Positions 53,364 through 62,902 of a DNA stretch of 64,000 nt are shown here, piece by piece. The translations under genes were made by a program, and so were the position numbers. The stretch lies in assembly GCF_003114815.1 (NCBI RefSeq), contig NZ_BFAZ01000009.1:992001-1056000 (forward strand), given 5' to 3'. The first letter of the stretch is position 1. Every line of letters begins with the position of its first letter. The notes below the pieces were generated by a model. That model was not told the origin of the DNA. It saw only the letters and a program-made list of their open reading frames with translations, and did no database searches. This DNA is from Leptospira ellinghausenii (lineage in GTDB: Bacteria; Spirochaetota; Leptospiria; Leptospirales; Leptospiraceae).

Positions 53364-53975
53364 TTGATCGAGTTTCAATACAAACGGGAAAAAGAAAACA
53401 TCCTCATTTCCTTAAAAACAGATTCCACACAGATTGGGACCTTTCATAGGATTGCGACTATCATTTATGCATTAAAAATGGACATCATTTCTGGTGAACT
53501 GAGCACAGTCATTGAACAAGGAAATGAATTTACGATCGATTCGTTTATTTTGCAAGCAGATGGTGGAGATACAACAAAAGTGGCATTCCAATTAGGAATG
53601 ATGATGGATTCTGTTTTTTCCAAAAATGCAAAATTTGAAGAGATTCTCGAAAAACTGCAGATCCAAGAACCTGCTGTGGCAACTTTTTTTAAAGAGACTC
53701 CTGAATTCATCTTCAGTGATCTTCCAGATAAAAACCAAACTTGTTTGTATTTAGAAAGTAGTGCGGGAAGAGGTTTGTTGTATTATGTTTCGCGAATTCT
53801 GATGCAAAATCAGATCAACATCTTGAGTGCAACTATTGAAACCGATATGGAAACGGGGAGAGCGAAGGATAGTTTTTATTTAACAAATGGTTCGGGGCAG
53901 ATGTTCGCCTCTTCTGACTTAGCTTTAAAAATCAGAAGAGAAATCCTTGCCCCGATCCAATCAAACTCTCGTTAG
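53364..53975 (+). CDS. Tandem ACT-domain protein, GlnD C-terminus-like
   Basis: The start chosen is TTG at 53364, with AAAAGGAAA 7 bases upstream; an earlier ATG at 53223 would overlap the divergent gene. About 203 residues. Two ACT-like repeats are visible: IGTFHRIATIIYALKMDII with DSFIL, and GRGLLYYVSRILMQNQINIL with DSFYL. This arrangement resembles the amino-acid-sensing end of GlnD uridylyltransferase, but there is no nucleotidyltransferase or HD domain. It may bind an amino acid and signal by contact. Convergent with the Lys-rich membrane protein gene, 3 bases apart. Confidence 0.75.
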   Translation: MIEFQYKREKENILISLKTDSTQIGTFHRIATIIYALKMDIISGELSTVIEQGNEFTIDSFILQADGGDTTKVAFQLGMMMDSVFSKNAKFEEILEKLQIQEPAVATFFKETPEFIFSDLPDKNQTCLYLESSAGRGLLYYVSRILMQNQINILSATIETDMETGRAKDSFYLTNGSGQMFASSDLALKIRREILAPIQSNSR

Positions 53976-53978
53976 AGA

Positions 53979-54635
53979 TTAGTTTTTACAAAGAACCTTA
54001 AGAGCAGTTGCTTTGTCTACTTTTGGCGCTTTTCCATTGGAAAAACGGTAAGCCAAACCAGACTTTTTGTCCACTTCGGTTTTTGTCCAAAATTTGTCTT
54101 CGCTAGTTTTGATCTCATTTGGTGCAGTTGCAGCAAATTTAACAAAATCTTCTTTGGAAGGAACCACTCCACCTACTGATTTACAATACGCAGCAGCTTC
54201 TGTGAATTTTTTGGAAGCAATTTTATCCACGAGAAAACCTGAGGAAGCCACTTCTTTAGGAGCCTCTTCTACTTTTTTCTCAGGTGCATCAGCCACAGGT
54301 TTTGTTTGAGCGTCAGCCGGTGCTTTTGGTGCTTCCGCTTGTGTAGTCGCTGTAGGAGCCTTTGGTTTTAGATATTTGACATACCCTAAGTATCCGATTG
54401 CGAGGATTCCCGCTAACACTAAAAATAGATACACTCCATTTCCAGATTCTTTCGTTCCATGAGAACTTTCTGAATGGGAAACAGGAGATTGAAGGGAAGC
54501 TTGTGCCGATTCGTCATTTCCGAAAAGCGAAGCGCTTTCATTTCTTGTAGATTGTTTCTTAACCGTATTTGTTTTCTTGGCCGCTTTTTTAACAGCCTTC
54601 TTCTTAGCGGCAGATGATGATTTTTTCGTTGCCAT
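53979..54635 (-). CDS. Single-pass membrane protein with histone H1-like Lys/Ala-rich N-terminus
   Basis: This is a 218-residue protein. The first ~30 residues are dominated by Lys and Ala (KKKAVKKAAKK), like the tails of bacterial histone H1-like proteins. One membrane helix follows (YLFLVLAGILAIGYLGYV near residue 70), then a Pro/Ala/Glu-rich linker (~95-130) and a C-terminal domain with two cysteines (YCKSVGG, VLCKN). The basic tail would face the cytoplasm and could bind DNA or acidic lipid. I do not recognise the C-terminal domain. Function unknown. Divergent from hom. Confidence 0.72.
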   Translation of the reverse strand: MATKKSSSAAKKKAVKKAAKKTNTVKKQSTRNESASLFGNDESAQASLQSPVSHSESSHGTKESGNGVYLFLVLAGILAIGYLGYVKYLKPKAPTATTQAEAPKAPADAQTKPVADAPEKKVEEAPKEVASSGFLVDKIASKKFTEAAAYCKSVGGVVPSKEDFVKFAATAPNEIKTSEDKFWTKTEVDKKSGLAYRFSNGKAPKVDKATALKVLCKN

Positions 54636-54779
54636 AATGATAATCCTTATTGCCGAGACAATTCTAATTATAGTTATCTCATAAAAACAGAAAAAGCTGA
54701 AGAACTTCTTCTCAATTTTGTTTTTTTTTAAAATTTTTTTAAGTGTGTTTCCGTTTCTCCTAAGAAATCGTGATCCTAG
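54636..54779. promoter_or_regulatory. Divergent promoter region between the Lys-rich membrane protein gene and hom
   Basis: A 144-base gap. It contains the 13-bp palindrome GAAGAACTTCTTC (54699-54711) followed by T9 (54721-54729), A4 and T7 runs. The T-rich block could be an UP-like element or bent DNA for hom. No clear -35/-10 pair was chosen. Confidence 0.3.
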
Positions 54780-56063
54780 ATGAAAGAAGTTCGCATTGGT
54801 CTATTGGGTGCCGGAGTTGTCGGCACAAGTCTACTCCAACTCTTGGACAAAAACCGAGAAAAAATCCAACGTCATTATGGAATCAACTTACAACTAACAA
54901 ACATAGCAACCCGTAACCCGGCTAAACTCCAAGGTAAAACGAACATCCCCGTCACAGACGACGTACTTTCTGTTACAAAACGTTCGGATATTGATATGAT
55001 TGTTGAATTGATAGGCGGTACCGACACTGCTTACCAAGCTGTACGTTCTGCCCTCGAAAATGGAAAAACAGTCATCACCGCAAACAAGGCATTGTTATCC
55101 GAAAAAGGACGCGAACTTTACCCGATTGCCGAGAAAGCCAGTGTTGAATTAGGGTATGAGGCTGCCGTTGCAGGATCCATTCCCATCATTCGTACATTAC
55201 GCGATGGACTTTCTTCTTGTGAATTTGAAGTGATCTGTGGGATTCTCAATGGAACCACAAACTTTATTTTAACCAAAATGGAACAAGAGTCTTGGGACTA
55301 TGCCACAGCTCTCAAAAAAGCACAGGAACTTGGATTTGCTGAAGCAGATCCAACTTTCGATGTGGAAGGGATCGATGCTGGTCATAAAATCAGCCTGCTC
55401 GCGAGCCTAGCATTCAGAGAGTACGTTTCCTTCCAAACTGTATCCGTGAAAGGGATTTCTGAATTACAATCCATGGATATCCAAGCAGCACTTTCCCTTG
55501 GATATAGGATTAAGCTACTGGGAATCTCTAAACGAAGTTCGGCGGGGATCTTAACAAAGGTTCACCCTACTCTTGTGCCACTCGACCATCCACTCGCAAA
55601 TGTGATGAACGAATCCAATGCTGTGTTTTACAAAACAAAAGAAGCGGATTCTGGAATGATGACAGGTAAAGGTGCAGGTGGAATGCCAACTGCCAGTGCT
55701 GTACTCTCAGATATCATTTATTATGCCTCTCGTTTAGGAAGTAAAGATATCGCAAAAGAAAACAATCTTTTCCCTGAAGGAAAACGTTTCCCAGAACCTG
55801 AGAATTTAGTTCGATACTACCTACGTTTTTCTACTGTGGACAAACCAGGTGTACTTGCTGAAATTTCCCAAATTCTAGGCCGTCATAATATTTCAATTGC
55901 ATCCGTCCAACAGAAAGAATCCTCTTCGGAACCTGTATCTGTGATCGTAGTCACACACGCAGCAACAGAAGGTGAATTTCAAAAATCGTTAACGGAAATT
56001 GATATGATGAAAGACATCATCAAACAAAAGACTGTTGCCATTCGATTGCTGGAGAACCTTTAA
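54780..56063 (+). CDS. hom: Homoserine dehydrogenase
   Basis: This is a 427-residue protein of the standard bacterial monofunctional type. The NAD(P) motif is IGLLGAGVVGTSLLQLL. VITANKALLSEKG, GSIPIIRTLRDGLS, GILNGTTNFILTKM and GFAEADPTFDVEGIDAGHKI are catalytic-domain signatures. A C-terminal ACT domain (STVDKPGVLAEISQILGRHN) near residue 350 suggests feedback by threonine. It reduces aspartate semialdehyde to homoserine on the way to threonine and methionine. A STAS gene follows 4 bases after its stop. Confidence 0.95.
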   Translation: MKEVRIGLLGAGVVGTSLLQLLDKNREKIQRHYGINLQLTNIATRNPAKLQGKTNIPVTDDVLSVTKRSDIDMIVELIGGTDTAYQAVRSALENGKTVITANKALLSEKGRELYPIAEKASVELGYEAAVAGSIPIIRTLRDGLSSCEFEVICGILNGTTNFILTKMEQESWDYATALKKAQELGFAEADPTFDVEGIDAGHKISLLASLAFREYVSFQTVSVKGISELQSMDIQAALSLGYRIKLLGISKRSSAGILTKVHPTLVPLDHPLANVMNESNAVFYKTKEADSGMMTGKGAGGMPTASAVLSDIIYYASRLGSKDIAKENNLFPEGKRFPEPENLVRYYLRFSTVDKPGVLAEISQILGRHNISIASVQQKESSSEPVSVIVVTHAATEGEFQKSLTEIDMMKDIIKQKTVAIRLLENL

Positions 56064-56067
56064 ATCC

Positions 56068-56439
56068 ATGACAAAGTTTACCTTCCCTTCCCTCATCATT
56101 GAAACGGAATCCATCCACATCAAAGGGGAAGTTGTGCAGGTAGTATCCTTTGTCGGCCAAATCACTAATACCAATGCTTATGAAATTAACCGAAGTATAT
56201 CTTCTGTTTTTGAAGATGGGATTTACCAAATCATATTGGATCTAAGCAAGTTGGAATATATCAATAGCATTGGTGTAGCAACACTGATTAGTATTATTAA
56301 AACTGTAGAAACACAAAATGGGAAAATTAGAATTGGAGGTTTAAATCACTTTTTAGAAAACGTAATCCAACTAATGGATCTTCCCAAAAAAGTGCAAATT
56401 TATAATACCAAAAAAGATGCCATGCTCAATTGGGTGTAA
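56068..56439 (+). CDS. STAS-domain protein downstream of hom
   Basis: The start at 56068 ([14 protein letters not shown]) avoids overlap with hom; GGAGAA lies 11 bases upstream. About 123 residues, one STAS domain: [40 protein letters not shown] with the candidate phospho-Ser in NSIG, and [17 protein letters not shown]. Like the galK-coupled STAS protein it may be part of a partner-switching cascade. Its end overlaps the convergent hflX gene by 14 bases. Confidence 0.86.
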   Translation: MTKFTFPSLIIETESIHIKGEVVQVVSFVGQITNTNAYEINRSISSVFEDGIYQIILDLSKLEYINSIGVATLISIIKTVETQNGKIRIGGLNHFLENVIQLMDLPKKVQIYNTKKDAMLNWV

Positions 56440-57982
56440 CTTCTAACTGTTTTTGTTCCTTCTTTTTCCAAATTTCATATTCGATCAAATCAAGGAGCTT
56501 AGAAAGCCCTTCCCTTGTAATGGAAGAAACCAACAAAGCACCATTTTTCTGTAAGTTGCCATATGTTTCTTCATCGAGTCCATCAGCTTTATTAAACACC
56601 ACCATTCTAGGAATCTCATTCAATTGTAAAGAATTCAGGATGGTATCAACTGCATCCATTTGCTCGGAGTAATTTGGATTGGTCACATCCACCACATGTA
56701 ATAATAAATCCGCATCACCCAATTCCTCTAAGGTAGCTTTAAAAGCTTGGGATAAATCGGGAGGTAGGTCATGGATAAATCCTACCGTATCGGAGATGAT
56801 GATTTCTCTTTCTTCGGGAAACCGAATGCGTCTTGTCGTTGGGTCTAAGGTGGCAAATAATTTGTCTTCCGCAATCACTGTTGAATTCGTAAGAGCATTG
56901 AGAAGAGTTGATTTCCCTGCATTGGTGTAACCGACAATTCCTACGATCGGAATTTCATTTCGGGAACGCGATTTACGATTGAGTTCCCTTCTTCGTTTGA
57001 GGTCTTTTAGTTCATTTTCCAAACGATTGATTTTTTCTTCCACTCGTCTGTTTCCAATCTCTAGTTTTGTTTCCCCAGGTCCTCTACCACCGATACCACC
57101 CGTTAGGCGACTCATGTTATCATCCAATTCAGAGAGTCGATTTTTCAGATATTTGAGTTGGGCAAGTTCGACTTGTAACTTTCCATCGCGGGACTTTGCA
57201 TTTTTGGAAAAAATATCTAAGATGAGTTGGGTTCGATCGATGATTTTTAAATCACTTGCATCAGAGATTTTTTTTGCCTGAGAAGGTGTGAGCTCCAAAT
57301 CAAAAATCAAATGTTCTATGTCTTTGTGAACAGAAGTTAAAATGATCTCCTGGAGTTTTCCTTTTCCCACAACAGTTCTAGGATCGGGATCTCTCTTTTG
57401 CATGTACGTATCCACAACATGAATCCCTGCTGTACGACACAGTTCCTTTAATTCAGCCATGGAATGTTCAGGAGAACGTTTCATTTTTCGGACATCATAA
57501 ACTCCCACAAGGAAAGCGCGGTTTTCTTTTTGTGATTCCTTCAGGTTAGATGTTTTTTTTGTAAATTCCGATTCGAGTGCTTCTACTTCGTCTGAATAAC
57601 CGTACTTAATTTGTCCTGGGTATTGTTTAGGAGAAAGGATCCAAGGTTCTTTGGCATCGGGGTCTGGATTGATAAAGGCCGAAAAAAAGAATTTTGGAAT
57701 TCCATCTTTATCCACGCATGCTGCGGTGATGGAATCAAAACGGTTGAGAACAAGGTCCATTAAATCTTCTTGGTTTAACGGCTGTTCCTTAAGATGTGTA
57801 TGGAATAAACGAAGGCCACGTAAACGGGAATGAGCAACTCGGTAACGGTCTAAATGGGGAATTTCGATGGAGTGGTCGTTTCCAACAATCAAGTGAGTGA
57901 CATAACCTGTCCTCTCAATGAGAAGGCCAATTTGCCTTCCGATTTCGACAGAAATCTCACCAACGAGCCTTGCGAGCTCCAT
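56426..57982 (-). CDS. hflX: GTPase HflX
   Basis: From the first ATG (57982) the protein has 518 residues. The HflX nucleotide-binding region lies near residues 165-225 ([32 protein letters not shown]). [21 protein letters not shown] residues follow near 295, then the G domain: P-loop [22 protein letters not shown] and VFNKADG. HflX splits stalled ribosomes. The open frame continues upstream of the ATG without a stop, and the extra codons read [19 protein letters not shown], a recognisable HflX N-terminus, so translation probably begins near 58075 at a non-ATG codon. Confidence 0.92.
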   Translation of the reverse strand: MELARLVGEISVEIGRQIGLLIERTGYVTHLIVGNDHSIEIPHLDRYRVAHSRLRGLRLFHTHLKEQPLNQEDLMDLVLNRFDSITAACVDKDGIPKFFFSAFINPDPDAKEPWILSPKQYPGQIKYGYSDEVEALESEFTKKTSNLKESQKENRAFLVGVYDVRKMKRSPEHSMAELKELCRTAGIHVVDTYMQKRDPDPRTVVGKGKLQEIILTSVHKDIEHLIFDLELTPSQAKKISDASDLKIIDRTQLILDIFSKNAKSRDGKLQVELAQLKYLKNRLSELDDNMSRLTGGIGGRGPGETKLEIGNRRVEEKINRLENELKDLKRRRELNRKSRSRNEIPIVGIVGYTNAGKSTLLNALTNSTVIAEDKLFATLDPTTRRIRFPEEREIIISDTVGFIHDLPPDLSQAFKATLEELGDADLLLHVVDVTNPNYSEQMDAVDTILNSLQLNEIPRMVVFNKADGLDEETYGNLQKNGALLVSSITREGLSKLLDLIEYEIWKKKEQKQLEVTPN

Positions 57983-58125
57983 AGAGATGATAGAATCCTC
58001 CCGAAGTCGCCTTTCGGAGAGAGATTTTAACTTTTTTAGCTGGTTTGGCTTAAGACCAGCGAGGTTGCCGCTAATTTTACTTATAGTACGTATCCGATAT
58101 TCAAAGTATGGAAGTAGGCTATCAT

Positions 58126-60000
58126 ATGTTTCAAAAGGGTCAAGACATAATTTGGAAAGGCAGTTTGTGGGTGCTCTTACTCTTTTTCTTCAGTTGTTCG
58201 ACGTCAAAACCCTTCCAATTAACAGATGTTTCTCCGAAGTATCGCGAATACCAAGGAAGTGATTTAGATCCACATAAAACAAAAGATGTTGTCATTCCTG
58301 TTACAAATAATAGAAAGTATGATTCATTTATTGAAGAAGCACATAGAACTATCGCATTATTAGAATTTGGTGAGAATGTTGCCTTACGTGCTGATAGCAA
58401 AAAAACAGTAGGGGAAGCAGTTGATAAAGAAATGCAAGCTGCTGCTTATTTGGAAGAAGATTTACCTAACGTGATCACTCGGTTACCTGAACTCATCCAA
58501 ACAAACCAATCTTTAATTGATAGTACTCCAAATGATTTTGATGGACCAACAATTGGACGAGTTTCTCGAGAATTAGGAAATATATTAGAGTCATTACAAC
58601 AATATAGTCCCAAAGCAATTGGGATTCAAAATGCAATCCGTAATCTAAGATCAGATTCCAATAATTATAACCAAGGAAGAGATATAGCTGAACCTGAAAC
58701 CAAAACGGGAACAGAAGATCCAATCCTTATCAATAATGACACACAAACTTCCAAAAAACCAGAAAAGGTAGCTGTTAAAAAAGAAGATACTTCCAATAAA
58801 ATTTCCATTAAACGATTGAATCGCAAATCCAAAATTACTGGAAAAGCGACGGAACAAATCAATGAAATGGTTAAGAAGGAAGAGGAAGAAGTCCTCTCTG
58901 ATGAAGAGAAAAAAGACAAAGAATATACAGAACAAATTCGAAATGGACTTGTTCAAGTTTTCAGATGGGAATACTATCGTAAGCCTATAAATCTTGAAAA
59001 AATTCTCGCAACTCATCCTATACCAAGAGTTCGATCTGCGGCAGCCTTAGCCCTTGGCCGATTGAAAGCTGGTCGTGTTACCTTACAATCTGCGATAGAT
59101 AAAGATGGTTACCAAGTTCGCCCTGCAGCTTACAAAGCTCTTTCTGACATTGGCGATAAACGTTCCTTAAGCTATTTTATTGCAGGTACAAAGGCAGAAG
59201 ACCCTGAAGTAATAGCAGTCAGTTTTGAAGGACTTGGAAAAACAAAGGATCCTGCTGGCCGTGAATTAATTTTAACGCAAGGGATTGCATCTGAATATGT
59301 AGTTATTGTTTCTGGTGCCTTACGTGGACTCGCCTATCATAAACTAGATGCTGATGTTGAAATTTTTGCTAAATTTTTAAAATCACCGGAACAGGAAATC
59401 AAAGAAGCAGCAATTGAAGCCCTTGCCATTCATGGTAGCCGTGAGAGTTTACGAATCTTAGAACGAGTGGCCGCAGAAGAACCTACATTAACCATGATGG
59501 CGATCGATGAAATTAGCAAAAATCCTTCCCTTTCCGCGACATTTGCATTGATTCGTTTGAATGAATCTTTAACTGATGAAAAGTTCACAAAACGGATTGG
59601 GGAAGCACTACTTCGAAGAAAAGCATTTGGAAAGTATGCAATCTTTCTTGTAGAAGATGATTATCTAAGATCAGAACCTAACGAACGATCCGTTCCTTTA
59701 TCTTATATTAAAAATAAAGAAATTGGTCTTATCCTATCAGAAACCAAAAAAGAATTCGCTGTTCGGATTGGTGAAGACATAGTCACAGATAAATACATCC
59801 AAATGAAAATGGAATCTACATTACCTGGAGCAAGGAATGCTTTTGTGACCGGTTGGGTATTTTATCCAAAAATTGATATCATCGAAGTGAAACAATTAGG
59901 CAGTGATGGAAATTCAGGGAAGTATTCTCAGCTAAAAAAAGGAAAACACAAAAACTTGTTTAATCCTATCGAGGAAATAAAAGTCCCTAGAAAGGAGTAG
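58126..60000 (+). CDS. HEAT-repeat lipoprotein
   Basis: ATG at 58126 has AGG 7 bases upstream; another ATG at 58108 has no ribosome site. About 624 residues. The signal peptide ends in LLLFFFSC, giving a lipidated Cys. Residues ~50-170 are helical, ~175-265 are a charged Lys/Glu/Asn-rich linker, and ~280-480 contain about six HEAT-like repeats ([53 protein letters not shown]). The C-terminal ~120 residues are unrecognised. It is probably a periplasmic scaffold. Convergent with the receiver gene by 14 bases. Confidence 0.82.
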   Translation: MFQKGQDIIWKGSLWVLLLFFFSCSTSKPFQLTDVSPKYREYQGSDLDPHKTKDVVIPVTNNRKYDSFIEEAHRTIALLEFGENVALRADSKKTVGEAVDKEMQAAAYLEEDLPNVITRLPELIQTNQSLIDSTPNDFDGPTIGRVSRELGNILESLQQYSPKAIGIQNAIRNLRSDSNNYNQGRDIAEPETKTGTEDPILINNDTQTSKKPEKVAVKKEDTSNKISIKRLNRKSKITGKATEQINEMVKKEEEEVLSDEEKKDKEYTEQIRNGLVQVFRWEYYRKPINLEKILATHPIPRVRSAAALALGRLKAGRVTLQSAIDKDGYQVRPAAYKALSDIGDKRSLSYFIAGTKAEDPEVIAVSFEGLGKTKDPAGRELILTQGIASEYVVIVSGALRGLAYHKLDADVEIFAKFLKSPEQEIKEAAIEALAIHGSRESLRILERVAAEEPTLTMMAIDEISKNPSLSATFALIRLNESLTDEKFTKRIGEALLRRKAFGKYAIFLVEDDYLRSEPNERSVPLSYIKNKEIGLILSETKKEFAVRIGEDIVTDKYIQMKMESTLPGARNAFVTGWVFYPKIDIIEVKQLGSDGNSGKYSQLKKGKHKNLFNPIEEIKVPRKE

Positions 60001-60388
60001 TTTTATCTTTTGAGAGAATGGTGGGAACCCATTCCACCGTTCCTTGTTTGAGTGGGACCTTTGGAATCATCCAATGTAACCCGCAAAACCAAGATAAAAA
60101 ATAAGAAGAAAACGGCATTACTCCCCAGACGTCAAATCCAGTTGATGCGATAACCATAACTCCTTTGTATCCTGATTTGTAAATTTTACGCATCATCCAC
60201 AATCCAGAAGTTTGAGTTTCCATTGTGACATCGGAGATGATCATATCGTAATCAGTGGACTTCATAAATAATTCCAAACCTTGTTTTGCATCAACAGCTC
60301 TGTCGGAAGTTATTTTTTTACCATCCAAATATAATTTAAGATTGTTCGCATAGCGGTCATTATCATCAACTATCAGAACTTTTTTCAT
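59987..60388 (-). CDS. Atypical single-domain response regulator
   Basis: This is a 133-residue protein. The receiver core is present: acidic D8 and D9, phospho-acceptor D53 (MIISDVTME) and Thr in IASTG. The last third diverges: [20 protein letters not shown] is unusually aromatic, and the invariant Lys-Pro is only approximated by IPKVPL. It may be a weakly phosphorylated or ligand-type receiver. Translation is coupled to the ABC exporter gene upstream by an ATGA overlap, so it may modulate or report on that exporter. Confidence 0.8.
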   Translation of the reverse strand: MKKVLIVDDNDRYANNLKLYLDGKKITSDRAVDAKQGLELFMKSTDYDMIISDVTMETQTSGLWMMRKIYKSGYKGVMVIASTGFDVWGVMPFSSYFLSWFCGLHWMIPKVPLKQGTVEWVPTILSKDKTTPF

Positions 60389-62280
60389 ATTTGGATCTCC
60401 GCATCCGCAAATTGACTATCATATAGTTTTTTATAAATACCATTTTGTTCGAGTAAAGAATCGTGATCACCTTGTTCCTTTATCTCACCTTCTTCGATGA
60501 CAACTATGTTTTTGATTCGCCTTACGGTCGATAATCGATGTGCAATTATAAAAGTTGTACGATTTTGAAATAGTCTTTCGAGGGCTCGGCTCACCAAACG
60601 TTCCGATTCAGCATCAAGAGCACTCGTCGCTTCGTCTAAAATCATAATCTCGGCATTTCGTAATAATGCCCGAGCAATGACTAAACGTTGCCTTTGCCCA
60701 CCACTTAAATCTAATCCACGTACACCAATCATGGTATCATATCCGTTTTCCATTTTGGTGATAAAATCATGTGCATTCGCCAAACGAGCAGCCCTTACCA
60801 CTTCCTTTCGTGTGGCTGCACCTGTTCCATACGCGATGTTTTCAGCAATGGTTCCGTGAAAGAGGAAAATTTCTTGGGTCACAATTCCAATTTTTTTGCG
60901 AAGGGATTTGAGAGAGTATTGTTTGATATCAATTCCATCAATTTTGATCTGTCCTGCTGTTGGATCAAAAAAACGTGGAATTAAATCCATCATTGTGGAT
61001 TTTCCAGAACCACTTGTTCCCACAAATGCATAAGTTTCGCCAAGTTTGATATCCAAATTGATTCCTTTGAGAACTTCTTGGTTGGTTCCAGGATATGAAA
61101 AATGGATATTTTCGAATTTGATTCCGTCTTTGATCTTTTCAAGAACTGTTTCATCACCATGTTCGATTACTTCTGGGTCCCGATCGATGATTTCAAAAAT
61201 ACGTTTTCCAGCAGAATTGGCTTGGGTGATTTTTCCTACCATTTGCGAAAGTTGAGTGAGTGGCCTCATTAAAAATAATAAAGTTAGGAGAAAGGCCATA
61301 AACTCACCTTGTGTGAATTTACCAGAATAGATAAATTTGGCACCTAACGCAAAATATCCGAGAACTACGATTGACGAAGTGAGTTCAACAAGGCTTGGTG
61401 CCATTTGTAAGTAAAATTGACCTTTAAATGTCCTTCTATAAACTTTAAAATTGATATTATCAAACTTTTTAAGGTCTTGTTTTTCTTGTCGAAAGGTACG
61501 AATGACTTTGATACCAGAAATAAACTCCTGGATATGCCCATTGAGATCTGCTATCTTCTCTTGGAATCTAGCTGTAGATGAAGAAATTTTTCTCGTAAAC
61601 AAAGTAACTGGCAATATCACAACAGGAACTGTCAAACATGCCAGAATCAAAAGATCGGAATTCAGATAAATAAGAATGATTAGGTGTGTTAAAACATAAA
61701 AGAAATTGATTACCGCATCACGTAAGTTACTCGATATAACGGCTGCCACAATTTCTGCATCATTGATCACACGGCTCATGATAAGCCCAGTTTTTTCTTT
61801 GTAAAAATACGTGAGAGGTAACTTTTGTACCTTTTGGAATAACTCTTGCCGTATATCTCGAACAGCTTTGTAACCAGCTGTGGCAATACAATAAACAGAT
61901 AATAAATAGGTTCCCAATTTCAATAGATACAGTGGAAACACTGCAATACAAACTGCCCAAACTACTTCCTTGGGTTCCATGTTTTCTGTATAAGCATTGA
62001 TTTGGAGTTTGGCAGAGATGATCAAACGTTTGATTCTTTCCAATCCATCTAAACTATCTTCACCTAGTAAAACTTCCTGAACTAAAATAGTTTTTTCAGG
62101 TAAAGTTAAATCCAAATGAAATCGATTGTTTTTGTCACTACCGAGTGAATCAAAAAGAGGAATGAGTGCAGTTAGCGAAATTCCATTGAGTACGGCTGTT
62201 AAGAGAGCAAAGACAAGTCCCAAAACAAATCTTTGTTTATAATGAACGCTATAACTCAATAATCTAAAAAAATATTTCAT
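60385..62280 (-). CDS. ABC exporter, MsbA-like (fused membrane and ATPase domains)
   Basis: This is a 631-residue half-transporter. Six membrane helices lie within residues ~1-345; the loop around residues 75-100 is longer than usual. The ATPase domain has Walker [12 protein letters not shown] near residue 415, the Q-loop IVTQEIFLF, signature [15 protein letters not shown] and Walker [13 protein letters not shown]. Such homodimers flip lipid A core or other lipids across the inner membrane. MsbA is the likely role in an LPS-bearing spirochaete but other lipid or drug exporters look alike. It lies between the amidotransferase gene (4-base overlap) and a receiver gene. Confidence 0.88.
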   Translation of the reverse strand: MKYFFRLLSYSVHYKQRFVLGLVFALLTAVLNGISLTALIPLFDSLGSDKNNRFHLDLTLPEKTILVQEVLLGEDSLDGLERIKRLIISAKLQINAYTENMEPKEVVWAVCIAVFPLYLLKLGTYLLSVYCIATAGYKAVRDIRQELFQKVQKLPLTYFYKEKTGLIMSRVINDAEIVAAVISSNLRDAVINFFYVLTHLIILIYLNSDLLILACLTVPVVILPVTLFTRKISSSTARFQEKIADLNGHIQEFISGIKVIRTFRQEKQDLKKFDNINFKVYRRTFKGQFYLQMAPSLVELTSSIVVLGYFALGAKFIYSGKFTQGEFMAFLLTLLFLMRPLTQLSQMVGKITQANSAGKRIFEIIDRDPEVIEHGDETVLEKIKDGIKFENIHFSYPGTNQEVLKGINLDIKLGETYAFVGTSGSGKSTMMDLIPRFFDPTAGQIKIDGIDIKQYSLKSLRKKIGIVTQEIFLFHGTIAENIAYGTGAATRKEVVRAARLANAHDFITKMENGYDTMIGVRGLDLSGGQRQRLVIARALLRNAEIMILDEATSALDAESERLVSRALERLFQNRTTFIIAHRLSTVRRIKNIVVIEEGEIKEQGDHDSLLEQNGIYKKLYDSQFADAEIQI

Positions 62281-62846
62281 GAATGAACTTCCTCATAGAA
62301 GTTACGAAGAACGGTTTCCCCATATTCAGTGAGGATGGATTCAGGATGGAACTGAACCCCGAAGACCTTTTTCCATTTTCTGTGACGAATTCCCATGATC
62401 ACACCATCTTTCGATTCTGCTGTCACTTCCAATTCGTTTGGAAAATTCAGTTTTGAAACCGCCCAAGAATGGTAACGGTTAGCCAAAAAATGGTTTGGGA
62501 TGTTTTTAAAAATACCCTCTCCAGTGTGTTCAATCGGAGAAGGTCGTCCATGGTAAATTTCTTTGGTTTGTTCTAATTTTGCCCCAAAGGTTTCCGCAAT
62601 CGTTTGGTGGCCGAGACAAATTCCAAGAATCGGAACTTTCGGATACAAAGTAACAAAATGTGACATGAGTTTCCCAGAAGTTTTTGGTAAACCAGGTCCA
62701 GGTGAAAGGACAACAGCTTGGTATTTTTGCAGGGTATCCAAAGGTAAATTTTCGTCATTTCGCATTACAGTTGTTGGTGCGATTTTGTTTAAGTATTGGA
62801 ATAATATATAAGTGAAGGAGTCGTAGTTATCGATGAGTAAAAACAT
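62277..62846 (-). CDS. Anthranilate/aminodeoxychorismate synthase glutamine amidotransferase
   Basis: This is a 189-residue class I amidotransferase of normal length. It has the opening [25 protein letters not shown] near residue 52, the nucleophile [17 protein letters not shown] with Cys near residue 77, and the His-Glu pair in [13 protein letters not shown]. It supplies ammonia from glutamine to TrpE or PabB; trpG and pabA cannot be told apart by sequence alone, and no component I gene is in the window. Four-base overlap with the ABC exporter gene. Confidence 0.9.
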   Translation of the reverse strand: MFLLIDNYDSFTYILFQYLNKIAPTTVMRNDENLPLDTLQKYQAVVLSPGPGLPKTSGKLMSHFVTLYPKVPILGICLGHQTIAETFGAKLEQTKEIYHGRPSPIEHTGEGIFKNIPNHFLANRYHSWAVSKLNFPNELEVTAESKDGVIMGIRHRKWKKVFGVQFHPESILTEYGETVLRNFYEEVHS

Positions 62847-62902
62847 ATTAGGATAGGAACAGTGGAACTCTTTTCAAATTCCACTGGTCCCGATTCCAAC
62901 TT

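Noticed and set aside
54712..54746. T-rich block before hom as a terminator
   Set aside because: The genes on both sides diverge from this gap, so no transcript ends here; the adjacent palindrome has only a one-base centre and cannot form a normal hairpin loop.
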